DNA from: Cognatishimia sp. F0-27
Lineage (GTDB): Bacteria; Pseudomonadota; Alphaproteobacteria; Rhodobacterales; Rhodobacteraceae
DNA length: 64,000 nt
Direction of reading: 5' to 3'
Assembly (NCBI RefSeq): GCF_020667845.1
Contig: NZ_JAFMPQ010000005.1
Span: forward strand, 1-64,000
The translations under genes and the position numbers were made by a program. Numbering within the stretch: position 1 is the stretch's first letter; each line of letters opens with the position of its first letter. Of the stretch, positions 1 through 8,049 are shown in pieces. Below the pieces are notes generated by a model that saw only the letters and a list, made by a program, of their open reading frames with translations, had not been told where the DNA came from and made no database searches.

Positions 1-91
1 GAGCCGGGAGCCGGGAGCCGGGAGCCGGGAGCCGGGAGCCGGGAGCCGGGAGCCGGGAGCCGGGAGCCGGGAGCCGGGAGCCGGGAGCCGG
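1..91. repeat. 7-bp tandem repeat array (GAGCCGG), 13 copies
   Basis: Thirteen perfect head-to-tail copies of GAGCCGG fill the left edge of the window; a fourteenth degenerate unit (GAGCGGT) follows at 92-98. The array begins at or before base 1, so its full length is unknown. It lies just upstream of the DUF2254 gene, and slippage could alter promoter spacing there. It may also be an assembly-collapsed repeat. Confidence 0.95.
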
Positions 92-157
92 GAGCGGTGA
101 CTGGTCGTGCGCGCCAAACGGGTTACACTGTCTGGGTATGCTGCGGGAGCGATGTGC

Positions 158-1417
158 ATGATCGGGAGTCTTCTCAGGCGGTTGCGGCAGCTGTCGCGGC
201 GCATCCATGTGCGGGTGATCCTCTTTGCCCTGCTGGTTCTCGTGGCGCTGGCCATGGCCAAGCCGATGGGCCCCCTGATCCCCGAGCGGCTGGGTGAGTG
301 GATCGGGGCGGACGCGCTCGATCCGATCCTTGCCACGATGGCGTCGTCGATGCTGGCCGTGACGATCTTTTCGCTGACCATCATGCAATCCGCCCTCGCC
401 AACGCCGCCAGCGCCTGGACGCCGCGCAGCCATTTGATCCTGCGCGAGGACACGGTCACGCATTCGGTTCTGGCGAATTTCCTCGGGGCGTATCTTTTTG
501 CGCTTCTGGCGATCATTCTGCGGGCGGCGGATTTGTTCGATCCGCGCGAGAGCGTGGTGCTGTTCGGCATGACGATCGTGGTGGTGGTGATCATTGTCGT
601 CTCGTTGATCCGCTGGATCGTGCATCTCGAGGGCTTGGGTTCCTTGCCCTTCACCGCGCGGGTGATCGAACGCGAAGCCCGGGCGGCGCTGGAAGCCGCG
701 GCGCTGACGCCTTGCCACGGGGGGCACGCACTGACCGATCCGGGCACGCAGATCCCGAACGATGCCGTTGCGATCAAGGCGCGACAAGCAGGCTACCTTC
801 AGCAGATCTTCGAGCCGACGGTTCAGGAGGCGGCCGAAGAGCATGACCTGCGGGTCTATATCGTCGTGTCGGTTGGTCAGTATGTTCTGACCGATGAGGT
901 CATGGCGTTTGTTGCCGCGCACAGCGGTGCGCCGGACCCGGATGCGCTGACCCGGATCGGACAAGCGATGATGATCGACGACGCGCGCAGCTTTGAGCAA
1001 GACCCGGTGTTCGGGCTGACCGTGCTGGCGGAGATCGCCACGCGCGCGTTGTCGCCGGGCGTGAACGATCCCGGCACCGCCATCGACATCGCGCATCGGC
1101 TGACGCCTGTGCTGGCTGCCGCGCGCACTGGCGTGCCCCGAAAAACCGGTGTGCACGACCGGATCTGGTCGCCGCCGCTGGAAGCGGACCGGTTGTTCGA
1201 CGCAAGTTACGACCCGATTGCGCGCTATGCCGGCTCAGCGGTGGAGGTGCACCGGGCGGTTTTGCGCGCCTTGGGACAGGTCGCGACGGCCACACAGGAT
1301 GACGGTGTGCGCGAAGCGGCCAGGGCCATGCAGGCGCGCTGCCTCGAACGGGCGCGCGCGGCGATCCGTTTCGAGGCCGATCTTGAGGCGCTGGAGCAGG
1401 CGGTTCAGCAGACCTGA
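158..1417 (+). CDS. DUF2254 family integral membrane protein
   Basis: A predicted inner-membrane protein of about 419 residues. Four hydrophobic segments lie in the N-terminal 155 residues (about 19-35, 60-81, 101-121 and 131-153), followed by a long soluble cytoplasmic part. The stretch around residues 277-307 (RSFEQDPVFGL, then RALSPGVNDPGTA) is the hallmark of the DUF2254 family, whose function is unknown. ATG 158 is chosen because GGGAG at 145-149 sits 8 bases before it. ATG 152 or GTG 107 in the same frame are alternatives, the latter abutting the 7-bp repeat. The gene appears monocistronic. The family call is firm; no biochemical role can be assigned. Confidence 0.85.
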   Translation: MIGSLLRRLRQLSRRIHVRVILFALLVLVALAMAKPMGPLIPERLGEWIGADALDPILATMASSMLAVTIFSLTIMQSALANAASAWTPRSHLILREDTVTHSVLANFLGAYLFALLAIILRAADLFDPRESVVLFGMTIVVVVIIVVSLIRWIVHLEGLGSLPFTARVIEREARAALEAAALTPCHGGHALTDPGTQIPNDAVAIKARQAGYLQQIFEPTVQEAAEEHDLRVYIVVSVGQYVLTDEVMAFVAAHSGAPDPDALTRIGQAMMIDDARSFEQDPVFGLTVLAEIATRALSPGVNDPGTAIDIAHRLTPVLAAARTGVPRKTGVHDRIWSPPLEADRLFDASYDPIARYAGSAVEVHRAVLRALGQVATATQDDGVREAARAMQARCLERARAAIRFEADLEALEQAVQQT

Positions 1418-1555
1418 TCCCGGTCTCCTCGTGATCCCGGGGGCCGGGCACGGCGGGCCGGATCAGACAAAAGCCGGATCATCCAAACGCGACACGGAGC
1501 GTCGCTTGCGCACTAGTGTTCCGAGAGGTTCTCTTTTTCAAATGTGGGTCATATC

Positions 1556-1574
1556 GGCTGCCCGACGGGCAGCC
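1556..1574 (+). promoter_or_regulatory. perfect 8-bp hairpin in the leader of the demethylase gene
   Basis: GGCTGCCC, a GAC loop and GGGCAGCC form a perfect stem-loop that ends 19 bases before the chosen ATG at 1594 and just before the AAGG ribosome-binding site. No T-run follows, so it is not a simple terminator. It may affect translation initiation or mRNA stability. A short GAGA/TCTC stem followed by five T lies at about 1523-1539 and may end the upstream transcript. Confidence 0.4.
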
Positions 1575-1593
1575 TCAACATGAAGGCGCCCTC

Positions 1594-4014
1594 ATGAAGA
1601 CCCATGCCCAAGCTGTCGTCATCGGAGGCGGTGTGATTGGATGTTCGATCCTGTATCATCTCACCAAGCTGGGCTGGACCGATGTTGTCCTGCTTGAACG
1701 CGACGAGCTGACCTCCGGCAGCACGTGGCACGCGGCGGCGAATATTCACGGTCTGCATGACAGCACCAACATATCGCGGCTCCAGCATTACACGATGACG
1801 CTTTACAAGGATCTGGAAGCCGAGACGGGCCAGAGCTGCGGCGTGTTTCAGCCCGGCTCGCTCTATCTCGCCCAGACCGAGGCGCGCGAGCATCAGCTGC
1901 GCCTTCAGGAAGCCAAGGCGCGGCTTTACGGGATGAATTTCCACGAGGTGAGCCGCGACGAGGCGGAGCGGCTGCACCCGCTGGTCGATTTCGACGGGGT
2001 GCGCTGCATCATGTATGAGCCGGATGGCGGCAATGTGGACCCGTCGGGTGTGACGGCAGCCTATGCGGCCGGTGCCCGCGCGAACGGAGCGCAGATCCAC
2101 CGCTTCACGCCTGTGATGGCCACCGAGGCGCAGGCGGACGGCACATGGATCGTGCGCACACCCAAGGGCGATATCGCCACGCCATGGGTGATCAATGCGG
2201 CAGGGCTTTGGGGCCGCGAAGTGGCGGCGCTGGCAGGCATCCGTCTGCCGCTGCAGCCAACCGAGCACCAGTATTTTGTTACTGAAACCATTGCCGAGAT
2301 CGCGGCGCTGGACCGGCGTTTGCCGTCGGTCGCGGACCGCGATGGCGAGTATTACCTGCGCCAGGAGGGGCAGGGGCTTTTGGTGGGCGCCTATGAGCGC
2401 GATGTGCGCTTGTGGGCCGAGAAGGGCACGCCGCTCGATTTTGCCCATGACCTCTTTCCCGACGATCTGGAACGGATCGAGGACAACATGATGCGGGCCA
2501 TCGACCGGGTGCCCGCGGTTGGCACCGCCGGGATCAAGCGGGTGATCAACGGCCCGATGATCTGGTCGCCCGACTCGAATGTGCTGATGGGCCCGGTTCC
2601 CGAAAAGCCGGGGTATTTCGTGTGCGGCGGGATCATCCCCGGATTTTCGCAATCCGGCGGCATGGGGCTCATGGTGGCCGATTGGATCGTGACCGGCGAG
2701 ATGCGCTACGACATGTTTGCGTGGGATCTCGCGCGGTTCGGCGACTGGGCCAACGATGCCTTTACCAAGGCGCGCGTCTGCGACCAGTACGCGCATCGCT
2801 TTGCGATCCATTTTCCCGGCGAGGAACGCGCCGCAGGCCGGCCCTTGCGGCAACGGCCGGTCTATGCGCGGCAGGCCGCATTGGGTGCCGTGTTCGGCCT
2901 CAATGCGGGGTGGGAGCACCCGGTCTATTTTGATGCAGATGTTGCCGACAGCGCCGGGTTTACGCGCCAGCCCTGGTGGGATGTGGTGGGACGCGAGGCC
3001 CGCATGCTGCGCGCGGCGGCGGGGATCATCGACATCTCCAATTTCGCGGTCTACCGGGTGGCCGGACCGGGGGCGGAGGACTGGCTTAACGCGCTGTTTG
3101 CCAACCGGATGCCGCGCGAGGCGGGGCGGTCCTGCCTGACGCCGCTGATCGGCAAACGCGGCGGGATTGCCGGCGACTTCACCGTGACGCGGCTGCAGTC
3201 GGGGGAGTTCCGGGTCATTGGGTCGGGTCTCGCAGAGCGCTACCACAAGCGGTTTTTCGATGCCGTCCCGCTTCCGGACGGCACGCTTTGGGAAAGCCTG
3301 ACAGAGGCACTGTGCGGATTCAACGTGGCCGGGCCGAAAGCGCGCGACGTGCTTGCGGGCCTGACCGATGCCTCGCTCCAGACCGCGGATTTTCCGTTCA
3401 TGCGGTCCGCTGAAATCAGGGTCGCCGGCGTGGCGTGCCTTGCCCTGCGCGTGTCATTCACCGGGGATCTGGGATGGGAGTTGCATTGCGCGCAAGAGGA
3501 TCAGGACGCGCTCTATGCGGCTTTGATCGGGGCCGCTGCGTCGTATGGCGGTGGTCCGGTCGGCAGTCGCGCCCTGATGGCGCTTCGGCTGGAGAAGGGC
3601 TACGGGTCGTGGTCGCGCGAATACAGTCCCGAATACTGGCCGCAGGAGGTGGGGCTTGCGCGTTTGTGCAAGACGGACAAGGCGTTCCTCAACCGCGAAG
3701 CGCTTCTGGCCGTCCTCGACGAACCGGCGCGCGAGACGTTGGTCATGCTGGCGCTCGATGAGGCGGATTGTGCGGCCTCGCATGCGGATGCCAGCGGCGG
3801 CGAACCGATTTTCCACGACGGGAAAGGGATCGGTCGGATCACATCCGGCGGCTATGGCTATGGCGTCGGGATGAGCCTCGCGCTTGGGTATGTGACCGCG
3901 GACAGCGTGCGCCCCGGGGACGCGGTCGACGTCATGGTGCTGGGACGGCCTCACCGGGCCGTTGTGCTGGACAAGCCGCCATTCGATCCGGAAGGCGCGC
4001 GTTTGCGCGCTTAG
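1594..4014 (+). CDS. dimethylglycine/sarcosine dehydrogenase-like FAD oxidoreductase
   Basis: An 806-residue flavoenzyme of the DMGDH/SARDH family. It has an N-terminal DAO-type FAD domain with the dinucleotide motif VVIGGGVIGCS at residues 8-18. A middle FAO_M-type segment follows, then a C-terminal folate-binding GCV_T/GCV_T_C aminomethyltransferase-like half from about residue 420. Such enzymes oxidatively remove N-methyl groups from dimethylglycine, sarcosine or related amines and pass the one-carbon unit to tetrahydrofolate. Length and domain order match the family, but substrate cannot be read from sequence. The ATG at 1594 is preferred over an in-frame upstream start because AAGG at 1583-1586 precedes it and the FAD motif then lies close to the N-terminus. 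It stands alone, with no betaine transporter beside it. Confidence 0.88.
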   Translation: MKTHAQAVVIGGGVIGCSILYHLTKLGWTDVVLLERDELTSGSTWHAAANIHGLHDSTNISRLQHYTMTLYKDLEAETGQSCGVFQPGSLYLAQTEAREHQLRLQEAKARLYGMNFHEVSRDEAERLHPLVDFDGVRCIMYEPDGGNVDPSGVTAAYAAGARANGAQIHRFTPVMATEAQADGTWIVRTPKGDIATPWVINAAGLWGREVAALAGIRLPLQPTEHQYFVTETIAEIAALDRRLPSVADRDGEYYLRQEGQGLLVGAYERDVRLWAEKGTPLDFAHDLFPDDLERIEDNMMRAIDRVPAVGTAGIKRVINGPMIWSPDSNVLMGPVPEKPGYFVCGGIIPGFSQSGGMGLMVADWIVTGEMRYDMFAWDLARFGDWANDAFTKARVCDQYAHRFAIHFPGEERAAGRPLRQRPVYARQAALGAVFGLNAGWEHPVYFDADVADSAGFTRQPWWDVVGREARMLRAAAGIIDISNFAVYRVAGPGAEDWLNALFANRMPREAGRSCLTPLIGKRGGIAGDFTVTRLQSGEFRVIGSGLAERYHKRFFDAVPLPDGTLWESLTEALCGFNVAGPKARDVLAGLTDASLQTADFPFMRSAEIRVAGVACLALRVSFTGDLGWELHCAQEDQDALYAALIGAAASYGGGPVGSRALMALRLEKGYGSWSREYSPEYWPQEVGLARLCKTDKAFLNREALLAVLDEPARETLVMLALDEADCAASHADASGGEPIFHDGKGIGRITSGGYGYGVGMSLALGYVTADSVRPGDAVDVMVLGRPHRAVVLDKPPFDPEGARLRA

Positions 4015-4158
4015 GCCGAGGCCTGTGGTGAACGCGCGGCGCTGCGAGCCCCGAGCGGGTCTTTGTCGAAACGAGGGTATCCCGAGCGCGTCCCGGTGCC
4101 CAATGGCGCGTCGAGCCCGGCTTGCCGGTGCTGAATGAGCACAAGGTGTAAAGCGTCG

Positions 4159-4186
4159 TTGACGCTGCGACAGTCGCGTGGACAAT
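4159..4186 (+). promoter_or_regulatory. candidate sigma70 promoter of the GAF histidine kinase gene
   Basis: TTGACG (4159-4164), a 16-base spacer and GACAAT (4181-4186) resemble a vegetative promoter. It lies about 64 bases upstream of the kinase start in an otherwise empty intergenic stretch. The match is moderate and the start site unproven. Confidence 0.35.
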
Positions 4187-4249
4187 GACACCTTCGCCGC
4201 ATAGAACGTGAGTCCACGGGTCCGGACGGTTGAGAGAGGGGGGTGCGTG

Positions 4250-5401
4250 ATGCGCGCATCAATACCACAAGATCAGGAGCGTCGCCTTGCGGAATTGAAC
4301 GCCTACCACATTCTCGACACGGATGGCGAAGAGAGCTTCGACGAGATCGTCGAGCTTGTGCGCCGGTTGCTGGACGTGCCGGTGGTGCTCATTTCGCTGG
4401 TGGACAGCGACCGGCAATGGTTCAAGGCCAGCGTCGGGGTCGACATCTCGGAAACGCCGATCGAACAATCGATCTGCGCCCATGCCATTCTCGGCGACGG
4501 GCTTCTTGAGATCGAAGACACGCTGGATGATCCACGCACCTGCGACAACCCGCTTGTCAACGGGCCGCTCGTACAGATGCGATACTACGCCGGCGCGCCG
4601 TTGATGACGCCTTCGGGGCGCAAGCTGGGCACTTTGTGCGTGCTCGATACCGAGCCGCGAAAGCTGACCGAGGACGAGCGGGCGACTTTGCGCGTGATGG
4701 CCAGCCAGGTCATGCATCAGCTTGAACTGCGCCGGACGCTGGCCAATGAGGTGGCGTTGCGTGCGGAGATCGACCATCGCGTGAAGAATTCGCTGCAATC
4801 GGTGGCGTCCTTCCTGCGGCTTTATCGAAGTGCGGCCCAGAGCGAGGAAACCCGCAGCGTGCTCAATGCCGCGCTGGTGCGGGTGTCGGCGGTTTCGGAT
4901 CTGCACGAGGCGCTGTATCGCAATGACGCGGTTCACGCGGTGGATATGGCCGATTTCCTGAGCAATTCCATGCGTCTGTTGCAATCCCAGGCCCCCGAAA
5001 GTGTGCGGTTGGAGGCGGATATTGCCCCGATTGTCGCACCGGCCGCGCTGGCCAATGCGCTGGCACTGATCCTTGCGGAATTTACGGCGAATTCCTTCAA
5101 ACACGCCTTTCCCAACGGCGGCCCCGGCGTTGTGCGTCTCGAACTCGACCGCGAAGGCCCGGGTCTTGTCATGACCTGTTCGGATACGGGCAAACCGACA
5201 AAGTCGCCCCCGGCGCCCTCCACCGGTATCGGGATGCGGATCATGGAAGCCGCAGCCGAACAGATCGAAGGCCAGCTTGAGATGGGCAGCAGCGCCGACG
5301 GCTACAGGCTGCGCCTGCATGTGCCGGTCGTGCCCGAGATGCCGTCATCGGCCGATCCAGAGCCCGAAGCCGATTCGACCAGAGTGGCCGTCTGCGAATA
5401 A
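4250..5401 (+). CDS. GAF-domain sensor histidine kinase, HisKA_2/HWE type
   Basis: A soluble 383-residue kinase. Residues about 20-160 form a GAF sensor domain, typical of proteins starting with an LAELNAYHILDT-like segment. The phosphoacceptor motif is EIDHRVKNSLQSV with His176. The ATP-binding part has EFTANSFKHAF as N-box and TGIGMRIM as G-box. This HRVKN type is common in alphaproteobacteria and often feeds the general stress response through PhyR-like regulators, but no response regulator is adjacent. There are no membrane segments, so a cytoplasmic signal is likely. The start at 4250 is set by a strong GAGAGGGGGG Shine-Dalgarno at 4234-4243; a GTG 42 bases upstream is less likely. Confidence 0.85.
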   Translation: MRASIPQDQERRLAELNAYHILDTDGEESFDEIVELVRRLLDVPVVLISLVDSDRQWFKASVGVDISETPIEQSICAHAILGDGLLEIEDTLDDPRTCDNPLVNGPLVQMRYYAGAPLMTPSGRKLGTLCVLDTEPRKLTEDERATLRVMASQVMHQLELRRTLANEVALRAEIDHRVKNSLQSVASFLRLYRSAAQSEETRSVLNAALVRVSAVSDLHEALYRNDAVHAVDMADFLSNSMRLLQSQAPESVRLEADIAPIVAPAALANALALILAEFTANSFKHAFPNGGPGVVRLELDREGPGLVMTCSDTGKPTKSPPAPSTGIGMRIMEAAAEQIEGQLEMGSSADGYRLRLHVPVVPEMPSSADPEPEADSTRVAVCE

Positions 5402-5778
5402 GTCAGGCTCGCTGGCGGCTGTCCCGGCCTGTCACCGTTGCCCGGCTGGGTCTGTTTTCAACACCCCGCCGAACCTGTCCCCAACGCTTGGTTCGGTTTG
5501 TCGCCAACGGGTCGCTTGGCCTGTCACACACGCGCGTCTTGCCCTGCCACGGATGCTCGGCACGGTCTTTCGCCAACGCGTGGCGTGACCTGTCGCCAAC
5601 GCGCGGCCCGGCCTCTCACCAAGTCTCGGCACGCTGTGCACCCTGTGCATGGCCACCAGCAGGCCGGTTGTGCCTCGATGCGTCATGAGCGATGCGGAAT
5701 GCTGAGCCATGCACAGAGCAGCGCGGGGGCTGTGCAAGTTGGCCTAACCCGTGCCCCGAAACACCGGGCACGCCCGCG
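5402..5778. other. convergent intergenic region holding a 23-bp repeat
   Basis: This 377-bp gap lies between the 3' ends of the histidine kinase and the CNNM/CorC gene. Apart from the 23-bp periodic repeat at 5428-5634, I see no gene or clear terminator. Open frames that cross it are not conserved-looking and are disrupted relative to the repeat period. Confidence 0.6.
5428..5634. repeat. degenerate tandem repeat, 23-bp unit, 9 copies
   Basis: Units start at 5428, 5451, 5474, 5497, 5520, 5543, 5566, 5589 and 5612, exactly 23 bp apart. The core consensus is CCTGTCGCCAACGCG followed by a GG-rich tail; the unit at 5589 fits best. Copies differ by several substitutions but no indels, so the period is fully preserved. 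As 23 is not a multiple of 3, the array is not a protein repeat. It is unlike a CRISPR because there are no unique spacers. Confidence 0.85.
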
Positions 5779-7107
5779 TCAGCGCGCGCCGACCACCGCG
5801 TCGAGCGGGCGCATCTTCAACCGCGTGATACGGTTGTTCTCGCGCCCGACCACCTCGAAGCGAAACCCGTGGAAGCTGAAGGCCTGGCCCTGCATCGGGA
5901 TCATCTGGGCTTCGTGGATGACAAGACCGGCCACGGTGTTTGCCTCTTCGTCCGGCAACTGCCAGTCGGTCGCGCGGTTCAGGTCGCGGATCGTCATCGC
6001 CCCGTCGACCCAGAAATAGCCGTCATCGGCCATCTTCACCTGATGTTCGGCCTGCGGATCGTGCTCATCGGTGATCTCGCCGACGATTTCTTCGAGGATG
6101 TCCTCCAAGGTAATCAGCCCTTCAAGCGAGCCGTATTCATCGACCACCAGCGCAAAATGCGTCCGGCGTCGCAGGAACTGGCGCATCTGGTCGTCAAGCG
6201 AGGTGGTGTCCGGCACGAAATAGGGTTTCATCATCACGTCGGTGAGCCGAAACGCGTCGAGCGCCGCCATGGCGTCCTTGGATCCTTCAATCAGCTTGTA
6301 CATGGCGCGCAGCAGGTCCTTGGCATGAATCATGCCAATGATGTTTTCCGGATCGTCGCGGAACACCGGCAGGCGCGTGTGGTTGCTCTCAAGGCATTGC
6401 TGCAGGATTTCCTGCGGCGGTGTGTCGGCATTGATCATCTCGATGCCGGACCGATGGAGCATGATTTCCTCGACGGTGCGCTCGGCGAGGTCCAACGCAC
6501 CAAGGATCCGGTCGCGGTCTTCCTTGTCGACGGCGCCTTCCGAATGCCCGAGTTGAAGGGCTCCGGCGATCTCCTCGCGTACGGCGAGGATATGGCTGTC
6601 CGGGTCGGTCTTGACGCCAAAGATGCGCAAGACGCCACGCACGAGCATGCGCACCGCGGACACGACGGGAGAAAACAGCCGCACAATCACCGAAATCGGG
6701 CGCGCGACCCGGGCTGCTGCGGTTTCGGGATTGGTGATGGCGTAGGTCTTGGGCAGGACCTCCGCAAAGATCAGCACCAGCAGCGTCATGACCAGCGTGG
6801 CCAGCGCAACGCCGCTTTCGCCGAAAGCCCGCGTAAAGAGCGCCGTGGCGAGGGAGGTTGCGAGGATGTTGACGAGGTTGTTGCCAAGCAGGACGGACCC
6901 GATCAGCCGTTCGTTGTCCTCGGTGATCTCGAGCGCCGTGCTTGCGCCCTTGGAGCCTTTGTCCATCGCGGCACGGAGCTTGCCGCGCGAGGCGGCGGTC
7001 AGCGCGGTTTCCGATCCCGAGAAAAAGCCCGAGAGCGCCAGCAGGACAAGGATCGACCCGGCTGTGATCCAGAAAGCGGCGTCCATGATTTCGGGGGCAG
7101 TATCCAT
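5779..7107 (-). CDS. HlyC/CorC (CNNM) family CBS-domain transporter protein
   Basis: A 442-residue membrane protein. The DUF21/CNNM transmembrane domain spans about residues 10-180 and includes the typical GFFSGSETAL and EVLPKTYA segments. A tandem CBS pair follows at about 200-325 (motifs TRLPVFRDDPENIIGMIHAKD and THFALVVDEYGSLEGLIT, overlapping the usual CBS strands). The CorC_HlyC domain is C-terminal (about 345-430). Family members are linked to magnesium/cobalt homeostasis; the name hemolysin is historical. AAGGA upstream of 7107 supports the start. It is divergent from the phosphoesterase-like gene, with a 69-bp shared promoter region. Confidence 0.9.
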   Translation of the reverse strand: MDTAPEIMDAAFWITAGSILVLLALSGFFSGSETALTAASRGKLRAAMDKGSKGASTALEITEDNERLIGSVLLGNNLVNILATSLATALFTRAFGESGVALATLVMTLLVLIFAEVLPKTYAITNPETAAARVARPISVIVRLFSPVVSAVRMLVRGVLRIFGVKTDPDSHILAVREEIAGALQLGHSEGAVDKEDRDRILGALDLAERTVEEIMLHRSGIEMINADTPPQEILQQCLESNHTRLPVFRDDPENIIGMIHAKDLLRAMYKLIEGSKDAMAALDAFRLTDVMMKPYFVPDTTSLDDQMRQFLRRRTHFALVVDEYGSLEGLITLEDILEEIVGEITDEHDPQAEHQVKMADDGYFWVDGAMTIRDLNRATDWQLPDEEANTVAGLVIHEAQMIPMQGQAFSFHGFRFEVVGRENNRITRLKMRPLDAVVGAR

Positions 7108-7176
7108 GAGTGTCAGCGTCCTTTATGCTGATTGGGTTATGGGGTGGCATTGCCCCGGCTTCAAGGGGAGGCGCGG

Positions 7177-8013
7177 ATGCAGGTGGCGGATCTTGGGCGG
7201 CTGACCGGGCCGGTGCTGGGCTTTGGCGGCCCGTATTCCAACGGTCCGGCGCTGGCCGCGCTGCGTGCCGAGGCGGCGCGGCGCGGAATCGTGCCGGAGG
7301 CGGCGATCTGCACCGGTGACGTGGTGGCCTACGGGGCGCAGGCTGAGATCTGCGTTTCTGGCATGCGCGATTGGGGGGCGATCTGTATTGCCGGCAATTG
7401 CGAAAAGCAATTGGCCCGCAACGCGTCGGATTGTGGCTGCGGCTTCGAGCCCGGCACCACCTGTGATCGGTTGTCGGCGGCTTGGTATGGGCACGCATCG
7501 GCCGATATCGGGCCCGAAAGCCGCGCCTGGATGGCGGCACGGCCGGATCTGGCTGTGTTTCAGCTTGGCGGGATGCGCTACGGCGTGATCCATGGCGGCG
7601 TGTCGGATGTGGCGCGGTTTCTCTGGCCCGTCTCAGAGGAGGCGGCCTTTGCGGAGGAAATCGCTGCGCTGGAGGCCCTCGTGGGACCAGTGGATGCGGT
7701 GCTTGCAGGGCATTGCGGTTTTGCCTTCGCACGCCGGATCGGGCGGCATCTGTGGATCAACGCGGGGGTGATCGGATTGCCACCGCATGATGGCTCTCCG
7801 GATACCCGGTTTGCGCTGCTGCATGCGGATCGGCCTCCGGAGCTGGCACGCTTGCGCTACAACCACGCGGCGTCTGCCCGCAGCATGGTCGCGGCCGGGC
7901 TCACGCAAGGCTATCACGACTCGCTTGTGACTGGGTGGTGGCCCTCCGAGGAGGTGCTGCCAGACGGGCTGCGCCGGGATGCAACGGCAGATGCGGTTAC
8001 GCGATCTGGCTAG
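7177..8013 (+). CDS. metallophosphoesterase-like protein with degenerate metal motifs
   Basis: A 278-residue protein that keeps the layout of calcineurin-like phosphoesterases but has altered metal motifs. The first motif, normally GDxHG, reads GGPYSN (residues 17-22) and lacks both ligands. The second, CTGDVVAYG (45-53), is normal. GNHE is changed to GNCE (73-76). VIHGG (137-141) is kept. GHTH is changed to GHCG (178-181). A cysteine-rich stretch (C86, C88, C96) follows the GNCE motif. AAGGGGAGG at 7163-7171 fixes the start at ATG 7177. I recall similar GGPYSN proteins in other Rhodobacteraceae, so this is probably a conserved variant and not a decayed gene. Function unknown. Confidence 0.75.
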   Translation: MQVADLGRLTGPVLGFGGPYSNGPALAALRAEAARRGIVPEAAICTGDVVAYGAQAEICVSGMRDWGAICIAGNCEKQLARNASDCGCGFEPGTTCDRLSAAWYGHASADIGPESRAWMAARPDLAVFQLGGMRYGVIHGGVSDVARFLWPVSEEAAFAEEIAALEALVGPVDAVLAGHCGFAFARRIGRHLWINAGVIGLPPHDGSPDTRFALLHADRPPELARLRYNHAASARSMVAAGLTQGYHDSLVTGWWPSEEVLPDGLRRDATADAVTRSG

Positions 8014-8049
8014 CGGCTGGCCGGGTCGGTGCGCGATGCTCTGCCCGGC

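Noticed and set aside
1549-3246. Long open frame on the minus strand opposite the demethylase gene
   Set aside because: It mirrors the codon pattern of the real gene, is His/Arg-rich and has no recognisable domain; the plus strand encodes a full FAD/GCV_T protein.
5428-5634. CRISPR array
   Set aside because: The repeats are contiguous and degenerate with no unique spacers, and no cas gene is near.
5692-7131. Long plus-strand frame opposite the CNNM/CorC gene
   Set aside because: Antisense shadow; the minus strand encodes a complete known family with a ribosome-binding site.
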